DNA of 64,000 bases from Paraspadella gotoi. Its lineage: Eukaryota > Chaetognatha. The notes under the pieces are model-generated. The model searched no databases. It was not told the origin of the DNA and saw only the letters and a program-made list of their open reading frames with translations. The DNA lies in assembly GCA_051294375.1 (NCBI GenBank), contig CM119267.1, positions 3,925,260-3,989,259 of the forward strand, written 5' to 3'. The position numbers and the translations under genes were made by a program. Positions within the stretch are counted from its first letter, which is position 1. The number at the start of each line of letters is the position of its first letter. Below are positions 43,431 to 55,539 of this stretch, one piece after another.

Positions 43431-44269
43431 AGAAGAACTTTTTTTTTTGTTTTGTTTTTGTTTTTTTGTTGTTTTATTGTTTTGAATGGCAGCCTCTGCT
43501 AAAGAGTCCGTTATATTGAATATCTCGTCGTTTATGGTTGACGTTTATTGAATCTCCGCGCGGCGGAATTTTTAAGCCTTTCCTATTATCTTCCCTTCGA
43601 TTTACGCCTGGGGTCAATTATTTTTAATTCCCCTTGTCTCTATTTCGCGGTAGATTTTGTTTTTAGGATGCGCTTTTGTTTGGTTTTAATCTTGACGCTG
43701 TGTTGTCGGTCGGTACTGCGCCAGACGCATTTATAATTAATATCATTATAGTATTGAACCATTATTTGGGGACTTGAAAAAAGAATTAGCCTGAAATTGA
43801 TATAGTGTGGCGGGAAACGTTGACGATAAATAGTTTTCCGCTCATTTTCTAGACCTAATGCCATTAATAATGGCGTCTTTTTCGTGATCGATAATCGCCA
43901 ATTGACGGTTCGGACAATATCAACCTTAAATTTGGAAGAGGCGGGGAACATCTCGCGTTGGTCTTCATTTATTGACGTTCAGCAAACGACCAACGCCCTC
44001 ATTTGGCGCCGCCAAACAAATCCCAGATTGCGGAGGCCTCGCGTCTTCGTAACATCGCAAAACTGCAAAACTTTCCCGCCAACCCGAGACGCGGATCCTG
44101 CTCTTTGACGACGCATTTATTACATATTATTGCTAAGTCAATGCATATAGAATGAGAAACCGAGTTCTTTGTTATAACGAATTTATAAATAATAAATTTG
44201 GATTCGCCAACGAAAAAAAAAAATAATTCGGCGGAAAAAGGGACTCGGAAAATGCCAAAATCTCTTTTT

Positions 44270-44730
44270 CCTCCCCAACCGACTTTCTATCTCCATTTTT
44301 TCTTTTCTTTCTTTATCTTTTCTTTCTTTTCTTCTTTCCTTTTTTTTTTTCTTCTCTTTCTTTCTTTTCTTTCTTTCTTTCTTTTTTTTTTATCTCATTC
44401 CTGCTCTCAACGCCTTCTATCTCCAGTTTGTCCCTTGTCGTCTGTTCGTCTGCTTTCTTCTTTTCTCTTTTCTTTCTTCTTCTTTCTTTCTTTCTTTCTT
44501 TTCTTTTTTCTTTTCTTTCTTTTCTTCTTTCTTTCTTTCTTTATTTCATCTCCGCTCCTCACCTCTCCGTATTCTCGGCTTTCTGTCTCTCTTACCCCCC
44601 CCTCGTCTCATCTGGGTCCTCTGCTCCCTTTTCTTCCCTCACGTCTTTTCTTCTACCACTCTTCCTTCCCTCGTCCCTCCTCTCTCTCCTCTCTCTCTTC
44701 TCTTCTATCTTCCCATAATATTTCACCGCA
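44270..44730. repeat. Pyrimidine-rich tract
   Basis: TTTCTTTC-based low-complexity DNA, then CTCTCC-rich sequence. The 198-codon plus frame (44,198-44,794) is composition-driven. Confidence 0.8.
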
Positions 44731-44739
44731 TCGCCTCGA

Positions 44740-45330
44740 GACTTCCACTGATCTCCCATCCTTCCCCCGTATGCTCGCTCCCGACGTCCCATAGTCGACC
44801 TGGAACCGAACTTTCCCGGCCTCAAATCTGCGTCGGCCGACGCCTTCCGCTTCCGCCTCTACAGCCACCACCGCCTTAACGCCGACACCACCCTTACCAC
44901 CCTTACCCACCTTGACACCTTGTCCCAGCCCCCGCCACCGCCTCACCCACCAATCAAACACACTCGCGCCGCCTTCTGTGCCCGCAGCCGTGCAGCCCCG
45001 GGACCCGCCTTGCGTCATGGACAAAATAAGAGAGAGAAAACAACCATGAGAGAGAGAGCAGAGAGAAAGAGAGAGAGAAGAGAGATGAGAGAGAGAGAGA
45101 GGAGGCATATGGTTTGACTTCCTCTCCACTATCTTCGACGCTGATTGGTCCGATCCGCGACGTTCCCACGCCGCGCACCTACCCCGCGCGACGGAGTAGG
45201 TTCGCTTCCTGATTCGCTCGTCTTCGCTCGCTGCGCAAGGAAAGGATCTCTATCCTTCTCCTTTCTCACTCTCTCTCCTTCGCTCCCTCTTTCGCTTGCA
45301 GGTCTTAAGTCGCGCGTTCTCGCTGGCTGG
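44740..45330. other. GC-rich patch with GA array
   Basis: CCGCC/CGACG-rich sequence (44,815-45,010), a GA array (45,030-45,105), then CGCGACG-rich sequence to 45,190. It looks promoter-like in composition, but no coding exon can be supported. Confidence 0.35.
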
Positions 45331-45762
45331 TCTTACTCGTCGAAACATTTTGGCCATCTGACAATGAGGAGATAGAACAGTTATCTTCATTTTCTCATGA
45401 AAAAAATCACCGTTCATGGCAATAGGGAAACAAGTATTCTGATGTTAGCATTTTTATCGTCGCAATCGCTATCACGCACTTGCCCGATGAATTATTGTAT
45501 TGCTTTTTGCCCATAGAGTGGGCGTTCCGTCGGTTCGTCGTCGTCCGCGTTCCCATAATTATAGATCGCCCGTTTGAATGATTAAATTTGGTCAGGTGTA
45601 TGAAGCTGAAAATTTATATCACAGCTTAATTTCTTTTTTCCTCAAATTTAATTTTTTTAGTATCAAAAATTTGTCATTCAATCCAGATTTTCTTATGCTA
45701 TTGCGAACGATCCTTATGCTTTTAGATTTTTTTTTATATCAGAAAATGAATAACTTTTAAAA

Positions 45763-45763
<1 letters not shown>

Positions 45764-45798
<35 letters not shown>

Positions 45799-45812
45799 AA
45801 AAAAAAAAAAAT
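45764..45812. repeat. Poly-A run
   Basis: About 48 A with a single C. It may be the tail of a retroposed sequence, but nothing upstream is recognisable. Confidence 0.9.
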
Positions 45813-47061
45813 CATAAAATAATTAAATTGGTATAAATTTTACTCTGTTACCACCGGGGTAGTTAGTTGGGTTATTCGGTAATAATTAAAGAAAAAAAAA
45901 TGTTTACGAATAATATATTTGTTAAAAAACCAGCGGAACGCCATAAAGCATTCTCTCTGTGGTGCGGGTCGAATAGTAACATATTTTACATCATAAAATT
46001 AGATCAAATGTGTTTTCCTCATAATTTCTAATCTGTGATTTATCACTTTACTCTTCTCAGCTCTGACTTCAAGTTTTCACTTTTCTTTTCTGTCTGTGGG
46101 AATGCTGACAGTGTTTAAACGGTCGCCGGTTTCGATTACCACTTGCTCTCTGATGCTCGGGCTAAAAGGGTGCTATAGACACCAGACAAGTCCTCAATAA
46201 TGTCTTATCCAGGATTCTTATCTGTTAAGATTTATTCAATCCTCTATAATAGTGTTCCTATCACGAAATTGTTTGAGAAAATCTGTAATGGCTAGTCATG
46301 GGTTTAGTAGAGTATATATTTGTGGTTATAGCAGTAAACATTTAATATAAACGAAAATTTCGTCTTAGTCTACAAATTTCTTTTAGAAATGCCTATAATT
46401 TTTCGGGCTGGGAGTAGCAGTGTGTGCTTAATTTGCAGAATTGTCGTTTAATTCCACGTCTTTGATGATTAGAGGTGGGAGGTGCTTACCTACTACGTTG
46501 CTTCGTCGAAATGCATTGGTTGTCCCAAATAATAAAAAAAGTCGCATAGACTTTCAGATATTACTTCAAAATTAAAAAAAAAAGGAATTGATATCTAACA
46601 AATAAAAAAGAGCTTAAAGCATAATAAGCTCCCGGCGTGTGAAGTAGTCGGCGGTTGATCTAAGCCATCCCGGATACTAACGTCGATATGTCGTGGTCAT
46701 GAGCTATCGTTTTTGGTGTCATTCTTGGTAGTTTGATCGATGGTGTTCTTTCTGCATTGTTTGGTGGTCGGTTCTCGGTTGGTCGGGAGGCAGTCGGTGC
46801 ATGGTGGTGTTTGGTTGTTTGCATGATGGCACTCAACGCTGTACTTGGTTGCTTCTGTTTGTCGCTGTGTGAATGGTATGCTTGAGCTGTTGTAGATCGC
46901 GTCTCCTGGATAGCGTGTACCGTGTCTGCTGTCTGCTTAAGAACTTATTGACGCGCCCTATCTTGCCATCCTTTAACGCTATATGCTTTGATCGGTACCC
47001 GATTCAGTCTACCGTTATGAAACAATTAATGTTTTTAGTTGATTGAAAAAAAATTTTTCGA
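45813..47061. other. Gene-free DNA
   Basis: Mixed AT-rich sequence. 46,640-46,960 is TGG/GTT-rich on the plus strand without a period. No gene, RNA or element recognised. Confidence 0.45.
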
Positions 47062-47159
47062 CCTTCGAGCCGGATTCGAACCAAGCGACCTAAGGCATAA
47101 CTGCTCTGACCGCAACTACAGAGTCTCCGATCCTCTACCAACTTGACCTATCAAGATGG
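47062..47159 (-). tRNA. tRNA-Tyr(GTA), intron-containing, probably a pseudogene
   Basis: On the minus strand the 3' part reads CCTTAGGTCGCTTGGTTCGA then ATCCGGCTCGAAGG, as in animal tRNA-Tyr. The anticodon region CTGTAG is followed by about 17 bases of intron before ATGCCTTAGG. The D arm has GATAGGTCAAGTTGGTAGAG. Compared with the usual sequence there are single-base insertions in the D arm, the anticodon stem and the variable region (CGCTTGG for CGCTGG), and the 5' end CCATCTT pairs poorly with CGAAGG. These are either pseudogene lesions or consensus indel errors. Confidence 0.7.
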
Positions 47160-48185
47160 AGATTTTTTTTCAATTGGCATAGTTCGCATTGGATTGCTCC
47201 CGAGTCGTTTATTCTTCCTAAAATGTCTGAATTCTGCTGCTGATGTTGTTGTCTCGGTGTAGACTCTTGTTGATCGTGGTGGTTGGTGCTGGGAAGACGT
47301 TTTCTGGGTGGGACTGTCTAGGTGCGTGTGGTGAAGAGACGTGATGGAGTGGGGATAGGTTAAATGTGATAAGGGACTTGTACTTGCTAACAGTAATGTG
47401 GTTGTGTGGGCGATTGTGCGGTATACCACTTACTAAAAAGAAATTTTCAGGTATCCTTCAACTCATAGAATATTCATCCCCTTTCTCGATGAATATTTGC
47501 GTCGTTGTAATACTGTATTTGATGTGATGTTTGCGGTATTTGGGTGACGTCTGTCGTGTTGGTGGTTCTGGCTATTGGTCAGGCTGATTTCGTTTAGTAG
47601 AAACCTATTCATGTCTTCTCCGTTTTCTATCTCAGCATTGTTAGATCACTTTGTAAGAAGAAGCGTGGATGAGAAAATAATTAAAAAAATGAGAAAAGAA
47701 AAAACTTAGAGACAGAAGACAACTAGTAGGAGACGGAGAGACGGAGGAAAAAGAGGTCCTGAGCAGCGTATTTTTCGCCACCCTAGACCCGACGAAGATC
47801 GCCCGTCGGTAGAGAAAGGAAGAGGATATCTCGCTTCATTTTTCCGAGAGTCACCGCACGCGCGGGCATGACCTGCCGCTACGCTTCGACCGGCGGTAAA
47901 GAGAAGAGAAGGAGCGGACAGATGAGGGGAAGCCTTTGTTACTACCGCCGGCTCGGTCGATTGATCGACCAAACCCCATGAGAGAGATGACGAGAGAGAC
48001 TGGAGAGACGAACGGAGAGACGAGAAGAGAGAGTCAAAGACAGAGATAGAAAGAAAGAAAAAAAGAAAAAAAGAAAGACAGAAAGACAGAGATAGTGCTC
48101 CACAAGGACTCTCGAAATTCGCGGAATATTTTGACATAAGACCCAAGGATGTTATTACTGGACCTGAACCTTCATAAATAATGCA
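47160..48185. other. No supported gene
   Basis: Mixed sequence. A minus-strand 146-codon frame at 47,706-48,146 has a serine/leucine-rich start from a pyrimidine tract and no known family. Confidence 0.4.
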
Positions 48186-48199
48186 TCGCGCCTCTCTAT

Positions 48200-48340
48200 C
48201 TCGTTCCTCTCTCTCTTTTCCCCTCTCTCTCTTTTCCTTTCTCTCTCTCTCTCACTCTCTCTCTCTCTCTATCTCTTTCTCTCTCTCTCTCTCTCTGAAG
48301 GAAGGAAGGAAGGAAGGAAAAAAGGCTGAAAGGAAAAAAA
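48200..48340. repeat. (CT)n array and (GGAA)n run
   Basis: CT array with variants to 48,296, then (GAAG)n GGAAGGAAGGAAGG to about 48,320. Confidence 0.88.
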
Positions 48341-48659
48341 AGAGAGAAAAAAAAACACCATCTGACAAAACGATTGCTCGCCAGAAGCGGTTTCATTGGG
48401 TGATCAACTTGAGACCCCGAAAATTTATATTTAAAAAAAAAACAACTCGAAACATCAAACACGATGTTCTTTTATTCGAACCCGACTTTGTTTTATTTTT
48501 TTTCGACGAAACAGAAAAAAAGAAAACAACCAAAAAAAATACTGTCGCTACGGACCTTCTCGGCTCATGACCGCCGGAAGTGCCAAAGACATAAAATGAA
48601 ATAAAAGAAAATTAAAAAAAAGGGGGGAAAAAAACACCAACAGAAATGGAAACATTATT

Positions 48660-48960
48660 CCTTGGAATCGGAGGAAGGGCGGCGGCAGAAGAAAAGCGAG
48701 ACTGGGCCCGAGACGATCGGCAGGCTGCTCGGCGGCGGCGGCGGCGGCGGGCGGCAGAGCGGGATTCTTTTCAACGTCGCTCCCGGAGAGAAGGTTAAAC
48801 CAAGGATGCAGAGTCGATTCGCCAAGGACGTCGCGGACTCGCGAGTCGGCTGAGGATGAGTCTCCTAACGTCGCTTGGCAACGGCGATCAACACCCTTGA
48901 CGCGCTGAGTCTCGTCTCGAGGTCGTTTCGCGCTGAGAAGTTCGATGGCGGAGAGAGATG
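48660..48960. other. GC-rich patch with (GGC)n
   Basis: GGCGGCGGCGGCGGCGG at about 48,731-48,750, surrounded by CGAG/GCGG-rich sequence. Promoter-like composition without an identified gene. Confidence 0.35.
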
Positions 48961-49012
48961 GAATGGATCGGAGAGAGATGGAATCGCTCGTGGGGAAAAA
49001 AAGGGAACCATT

Positions 49013-50194
<1,182 letters not shown>

Positions 50195-50660
50195 AATTTG
50201 GGCATCATTTTACGAAAGCGCCCCATTTCTGTCTTTTTCACTCCTGAGCTTTATTTAACCATCAATTTTTTTTTAAATTTTAACCTTTAACTAAATCTTT
50301 AACCAGATTTTTAACCAACATAAAAGGCGATAGACCTTCTCATTTACCTCCTCCTCATCCTCCTCCCAGGGATTCGAGGCCGCGTTCTCGAGGTTCAGTT
50401 CACCTTTTTCTCTCTCTTCCTTATGATTTTATCGCGGTATAGCTAACTGTAACCCAATCTCTAACACTTTTTATTAATTATAATGCCTTGAATCCCGAAT
50501 CATATCTCCTAACTCTAATTCCTAACCGTAATCACTAACCCAAACCTAATCGCTAACTAAAATTTATTATATAACCTTTGAATATAAAAACAAACCTAAT
50601 TTAAGCTGAAATTGAACGAGTTTGGAAAATATTACCGAATTGGGGTTTGAGTCGGAGAGC
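50195..50660. mobile_element. Telomere-like-core short element, copy 5 (or two abutting copies)
   Basis: Left end GGGCATCATTTTACGAAAGC / GCCCCATTTCTG, TTTAACC-rich interior interrupted by mixed sequence, CCTAACTCTAATTCCTAACC words near 50,510, and right end AACCTAATTTAAGC / TGAAATTGAACG. It is larger than the other copies, so it may hold an insertion. Confidence 0.35.
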
Positions 50661-51061
50661 GCGTGGGGTAGGAGTTTTCGGTTTTGGTGATTACGAAGGG
50701 CGAAGGTACTTAGGGACGTTACAGGCGTTTAAAGGTTCTTCAAGGATGTTGAAGTCGTTCCGAAGATTCGAGGAAAATGCGGCGGCCAGTCAAGGAGGTG
50801 TTTTCGTTTAGTCTTGAAGGATCTTTGCGGTCTGGCGGGGCAAAAGCCTAGCAGACGATAGGGACATTGAGAAGTGGTCTCGTTCAACGTTAAACGTCTG
50901 TTGGTCAGACCCAATTACGTTGTATTGCCAAGCATCGGCAGGCGTCGCCAGGTATCGCCAGGTATCGCGCATCGCCAGGCTTCGTCAGTTTTCGACTCAA
51001 ACTCCACTTTGCTTTTCGCCGAGAAAAATTCTTGCTCCTCGGCATTATAAGACTCGGGGGA

Positions 51062-51100
51062 TATTGAGGAGAGGGAGGAGAGAGAGAGAGAGAGAGAGAG

Positions 51101-51146
<46 letters not shown>

Positions 51147-51150
51147 AGAG
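51062..51150. repeat. (GA)n microsatellite
   Basis: GA array with TAGA and AGAA interruptions. Confidence 0.93.
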
Positions 51151-51284
51151 TTTGGCGCGTTAGTAGCGCGAATTGAGGGATATGGGGCGGATTAAGAGAA
51201 CGAGAGGAAGAAATAAAGAGTAAGAGAGAAAAGGAAAAATGTTAAGAGAGAAAAGGAGAAGAAATAAGAAGAGAAATGGATTAG

Positions 51285-51319
51285 AGAAAGAAGAAGAAAA
51301 AGAAGAAAGAAAGAAAGAA

Positions 51320-51375
<56 letters not shown>

Positions 51376-51390
51376 AAAGAAAGAAAGAAA
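51285..51390. repeat. (GAAA)n microsatellite
   Basis: AGAAAGAAAG tetranucleotide array ending in poly-A. Confidence 0.92.
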
Positions 51391-51403
51391 AAAAAAAAAA
51401 AAA

Positions 51404-51434
<31 letters not shown>

Positions 51435-51590
51435 ATAAATAAATAAATAATAAAATAATAAATAAATAAATAAATAAATAAATAAATTAATTAATTTTAA
51501 AAAAAATAAATAAATAAATAACTAAATAAATAAATAACTAAATAAATAAACAAATAAATAAATAAATAAATAAATAAATAAAGAACAAAT
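51404..51590. repeat. (AAAT)n microsatellite
   Basis: AATAAATAAATA array with AACT and AACA variants. It abuts the GAAA array through a poly-A run. Such adjacency often follows expansion of a retroelement A-tail. Confidence 0.92.
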
Positions 51591-51599
51591 AATAAACAA

Positions 51600-52600
51600 A
51601 TCAAGAGAAAAAGAAAGAAAGCAAGAGAAAAAGATTTTCAACAATTCCTTCCTCATTTCTCTCCCACATTTTTTTTTCTTTCTTCGGATCTCGAGATGAA
51701 ATCATTTTTCTTTTGAGGCGAAACTTTTTGGTTAATGATGCTTGGTATTGGCCATCGAGGGTCGGGCAATCGCTCGCTCTTTTTAACGTTGGGAAATATC
51801 GCTATCGCTGTTGGTTGCGCTCGCTTCTCACTTTGCAATACACACACCGCGTCTGACACACACACACTCTCTCTCTCTCTCACTCTCTCTGTATCACTCA
51901 ATACGGTGGGTAAGGGGAATTTCGGAAATGGTGTTACTTCAGGACACTCTTCCACTACAATTCAAAATCCATCTTGTATTATCAATATTGAAAGTAAGAA
52001 ACTGTGGAAAAAAAAGGACAAATAAAAATGATAAAATGGGAAACAAGTTTAAAAAAAAGAACGATCGACAAAATACAAAAATAATATATAATACAAAATA
52101 GAATACAAAAAAAGGGAGAATATGACAAAATATGACAACACAACAGCTTAAATTCTGAAAATAAACAGAAATGTTCTATTGAAGAGAAAAGTATAAGAAG
52201 GGTCCAACAATCCATTATATAGTTATAAAATTTTTCAATCATAAGATATTGGTCGGTCGCATTGGAGGTCGGCATGTCGTTATTTTATCTTTTACGTCGG
52301 TATTTTTTTTCTCGCTATGGTTAAAACATTTCATAAATCTAGAAATGGATTTTAGTTATAGTCAATACTCAATAGGTATTAGAAAAAGGAATTCAACTTC
52401 TAACTCTAAGTTAAAAGAAGATAGATACAGTAGCATCCGTCTAGAATTTCTGAGACGGCAAGCTCTGTAACTCGAGTGCAAATGATAATTTGAAAGAGAG
52501 TTTTTGTCTTGTTATCGAATCCACATATGGCTACTCCCCCTTCGGTAAGCCATTGCTCTATGATCAATTTTGGGACATCAGAACTTATTGTAAAAAATAT
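51600..52600. other. No supported gene
   Basis: Mixed AT-rich sequence with short CA and CT runs near 51,840-51,895 and an A-rich stretch 52,005-52,110. A 73-codon frame (52,249-52,470) is unrecognised. Confidence 0.4.
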
Positions 52601-52604
52601 CTAC

Positions 52605-52672
52605 TGCCAGATTTGAACATGAAACCTTTTCGATACGTTGAAATCCGGCGCGCTAAGCACTCGGCCAAATCA
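52605..52672 (-). mobile_element. tRNA-derived SINE head
   Basis: On the minus strand: TGGCCGAGTGCTTAGCG (A-box-like), CGCCGGATTTCAAC (anticodon arm region), and GTTCAAATCTGGCA (B-box-like GTTCAAATC and 3' acceptor). Class II-like tRNA ancestry, but stems are incomplete. The SINE body would lie at lower coordinates. Its end was not found. Confidence 0.55.
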
Positions 52673-52711
52673 TTTTTTTGTAAATCATTTGGCAAATGAT
52701 TTACAAAAAAA
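52673..52711. repeat. Perfect 19-1-19 palindrome
   Basis: Left arm TTTTTTTGTAAATCATTTG, single central G, right arm its exact reverse complement CAAATGATTTACAAAAAAA. It directly abuts the tRNA-like head. The AAATCAT word is also repeated at the SINE edge, so the palindrome may have arisen from duplication at insertion. Confidence 0.9.
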
Positions 52712-52821
52712 TTTTGTTCAATTTAAATTATATAAAGCTGTTGGTTCGCTTTTAATTTTTTTGGGGGAAACAAAAAATGTATTAATGTTAACAAAGATTT
52801 CGACATCCGAGTCCCAAGTTT

Positions 52822-52852
52822 CCCGATTCGCGACGAAATGTCGCGACGACGA
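52822..52852. repeat. Short CG-rich hairpin
   Basis: TCGCGAC-gaaat-GTCGCGA in AT-rich DNA. No role known. It may be a terminator-like or insulator-like structure but could be chance. Confidence 0.4.
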
Positions 52853-52968
52853 TAATTAATACGAAGAAGAAAGCGAATATCTGGCTTATTTTTAACATTT
52901 GAAATTGAGGAAAAGTCAGAGGCAGTTAAGCCGCGACGTCGAACGTTTTCACCTTGCTTTTAAGGTGT

Positions 52969-53090
52969 TGTGGACTATCAACTATAACACGCAACCTCGG
53001 TCAAACCAATTGACCTTTCTTTCGACCTTACCCTCGATTGTTTAACGATTCTCTTGACGGTCAAATTTTGACCTTGTAAATACCACCAAC
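52969..53090 (+). mobile_element. Old truncated LTR of the CsRn1-type family
   Basis: Starts TGTGGACTATCAACTATAAC, continues ACGCAACCTCGGTCAAACCA, then GACCTT, ACCTTACCCTCGAT and TTTGACCTTGTAAATACCA, all as in the 6,750 LTR but diverged. The remaining LTR (about 90 bases) is absent. A remnant of an older insertion. Confidence 0.8.
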
Positions 53091-53139
53091 TTGAATATCC
53101 GGCGGAGATATAGTACTATATTTTATAGTACTACAATAT

Positions 53140-53300
53140 AAAATTATTGGCTGTGATGGGTTAAAGCCTCAAGCCGTCTTACTGTGATCTGCAAGCTTTC
53201 AATCAAAACTCAAAACTCAAATCAAAAGTGTAATTTAAAGAACCCTATCAACGAAGTGGTTCATTGTTTTTTTCTATCTCAATTGTATAAAAAGACCCAA
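53140..53300 (+). repeat. Dispersed repeat piece (CAAGCTTTCAATCAA)
   Basis: GGTTAAAGCC, CTGCAAGCTTTCAATCAA and CTATCAACGAAGTGG. Related words occur at 56,509-56,590 (GGTTTAAGCCCTCC, CTGCAAGCTTTCAATCAAGA) and 16,580-16,660 (CAGCTTTCAATCAAGACTT, then CTTATCAATTAAGTGG). Confidence 0.5.
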
Positions 53301-53471
53301 AAAGTCCCAAACAGATTATTTTTAAAATTCTCATCCACGAACCAAAATATCGATGACTAAGTTTTACTTTTCTCTCGCCATCGTAATTCTTAGGTCGTCT
53401 TCGTTTTTCCCCACCCCTTTGTCGAAATGCTCTCTTGGGGCTTTTTGCTTATGAGCACCTCGTCTTGTGTG

Positions 53472-53502
53472 AGAGAGAGAGAGAAAGAGAGAGAGAGAGA
53501 TC
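53472..53502. repeat. (GA)n microsatellite
   Basis: Short GA array with one AAA interruption. Confidence 0.9.
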
Positions 53503-53569
53503 GTCTTTCAGCTCTTCAGCTTCCCATTATACATAATGTTAGGACGCGATTTGAATCCATCCGGGCTTA

Positions 53570-53571
53570 AA

Positions 53572-53659
<88 letters not shown>

Positions 53660-53660
53660 A
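53570..53660. repeat. (GAAA)n microsatellite
   Basis: About 22 perfect GAAA units. Confidence 0.96.
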
Positions 53661-53788
53661 CAGAAATGGAAAGAGGACGGACAGATGGAAAAAAGGTTTT
53701 ATTAAGTCTGATTAAGGCCAAAGAAAGTCCTCAAGATGCATTCGCTTTTCGCATCTAAAAAAAGAATCTGGATTTTTTTCTCTATCTC

Positions 53789-53832
53789 CGTCTCAGTCTC
53801 AGTCTCAGTCTCAGTCTCTGTCTCTGTCTCTG

Positions 53833-53868
<36 letters not shown>

Positions 53869-53872
53869 TCTG
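53789..53872. repeat. (TCAGTC)n / (TGTCTC)n array
   Basis: Hexanucleotide TCAGTC grading into TGTCTC and then CT. A visible mutation series within one array. Confidence 0.9.
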
Positions 53873-54009
53873 TTCCCCCCCTCACCTCCCCTCTCCTCAT
53901 CCGAACTCTTTAGATGCGCAACGTCTCCTCTTCGGGTCTTCGGCTCAAACCTAATCACGTGACACATTATGACGGAATTTTTCGATTCTGTCGCGTGTGA
54001 CGCTGGCGT

Positions 54010-54112
54010 GCGACGCCGGATGACGCCACCCGACGCCGGATGACGCCACCCGACGCCGGATGGGGCCGAACGACGCCGCCTGACGCCACACGACGCCGAC
54101 CGACGTCGCCCA
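54010..54112. repeat. GACGCC minisatellite
   Basis: CGACGCCGGATGACGCCACC repeats with a roughly 20-base period at first, then shorter CGACGCC units. Confidence 0.8.
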
Positions 54113-54199
54113 GATTCGCATGACGGCTTCGTGACGAAGAAAAGGCGCTTGGAAACCACTACTATTCGTTTTCCTTTTATCTTTCTTTTTGTCCTTTTT

Positions 54200-54308
<109 letters not shown>

Positions 54309-54309
54309 T

Positions 54310-55500
54310 TTTTTTTATTTATTATTTCATTTTTTATTTAATCATATATTCAATTATTCATTATATAAATGTCAAGCAGACTACACTCAAAAGCCCTAAA
54401 ATTAATAAACCCATTTCTATTTCATAAAATTATAAAAAAATTACGATAATAAAACCGTTTCGAGAGATTTTCCAACCGCCGTAAAAAAAATTCGCTGAAA
54501 ATCCACGTCGTCATATTTTTTTTTATTTCAATTTTTTTTAAAATTCCCTCTCGTGTTCAGTAATAATATTTTTTCCGCTTTCTTCGCGTTAACGATATTT
54601 TCTCAACGACGTGTTTCTTTTCTCATTCTCTCCCTCTCGGTCGTGCGTCATCCGTCTCATCCTCTCGTCGTCATCCGCCGGTCCGATCTCTCATGCCTCT
54701 CGGTCGTCTCTTCCTCTCCGTCATGGCTCTCAGTCAATCGATCTGCTCGTCTCGTCTCTCTCTGCTCTCTCTCTAGTCTTCTTCGCCTTTGTGTTCCTGT
54801 TGTTTTTCCCCCCCCCTCCGGCGAAGCCAGTGGCGCGGCGAGTTTTTATGCTCTTCTTATGAAAATCTTTGGCTCGGAAGAAAAGGCGACTCTGGTGGCG
54901 GTCTCTGACGACGAAACGAGAAAAGAGAAGCCAACTCGTGCGAAGAATTAAACAAGGGAACAACGCGACGACGACGACGACGCGGGAAAAGTGAGCACAT
55001 TTCTTTGGGTCTATCGCACATTAAAGATAAGAGGACGACGACGAACAAAAAGAACAACTCAAATCGTTCCCTTACTATTCACGCTACGCAATTGTTCTTT
55101 AATCCGCCCACACAAAAAAGAGTCTTAAGCCGCAACTCCCCAACTCCCCAACAGCTCCCCACATCTCCCCAACTCGCTGACTTTTCACCCAGTTTCTTCT
55201 GCGCCCCTCCACTTGCTCGGATCTCCACTCGGCGGTCTTAAGTCCCTTCCGCCCGCAGCGGCGGTCCCACGATTTTTTTTTTCCGCCCCAGTCTTAAGCT
55301 TTTTAAAGCCACGAGTCATTCCTCGCCTTCCAGTCCCGAGCCCCGCAGCCTCAACACTTTTTTTCTTTACCGGTCCCTCTTCCACACCCCAATCCGGATC
55401 CAACTGCCACGCCCCCTTCACTTCCGGTTTCGATCGTCTTCTGCGCCATAAACTTTTTTCACGGTTTCTACTTCTTCGGCGTCGACGATTTCCGCTGATT
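54310..55500. other. No supported gene; mixed then GC-richer
   Basis: AT-rich to 54,540, then CTCTC/CGTCGTC-rich sequence to about 54,780 and C-rich sequence 55,120-55,420 (CCCCAACTCCCC repeats near 55,137-55,170). Frames of 98-132 codons are low-complexity and resemble nothing I know. Confidence 0.4.
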
Positions 55501-55539
55501 AAGCATCTATTATGTCCCGCGCGTTAACGACAACGAAGA

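Larger units (their letters stand above)
41877..44165. repeat. 2.4-kb duplicated block, right copy
   Basis: Begins TCCTGGTTATTTGGGGG directly after the gap. Continues past the point where the left copy is cut (GAATGAGAAACC) into unique sequence. It includes a 479-N gap at 42,367-42,845 in place of the polypurine tract. Confidence 0.85.

Noticed and set aside
54553-54951. 132-codon plus frame as a host gene
   Set aside because: Serine/leucine/valine-rich from CTCTC and CGTC sequence, with no family resemblance or splice support.
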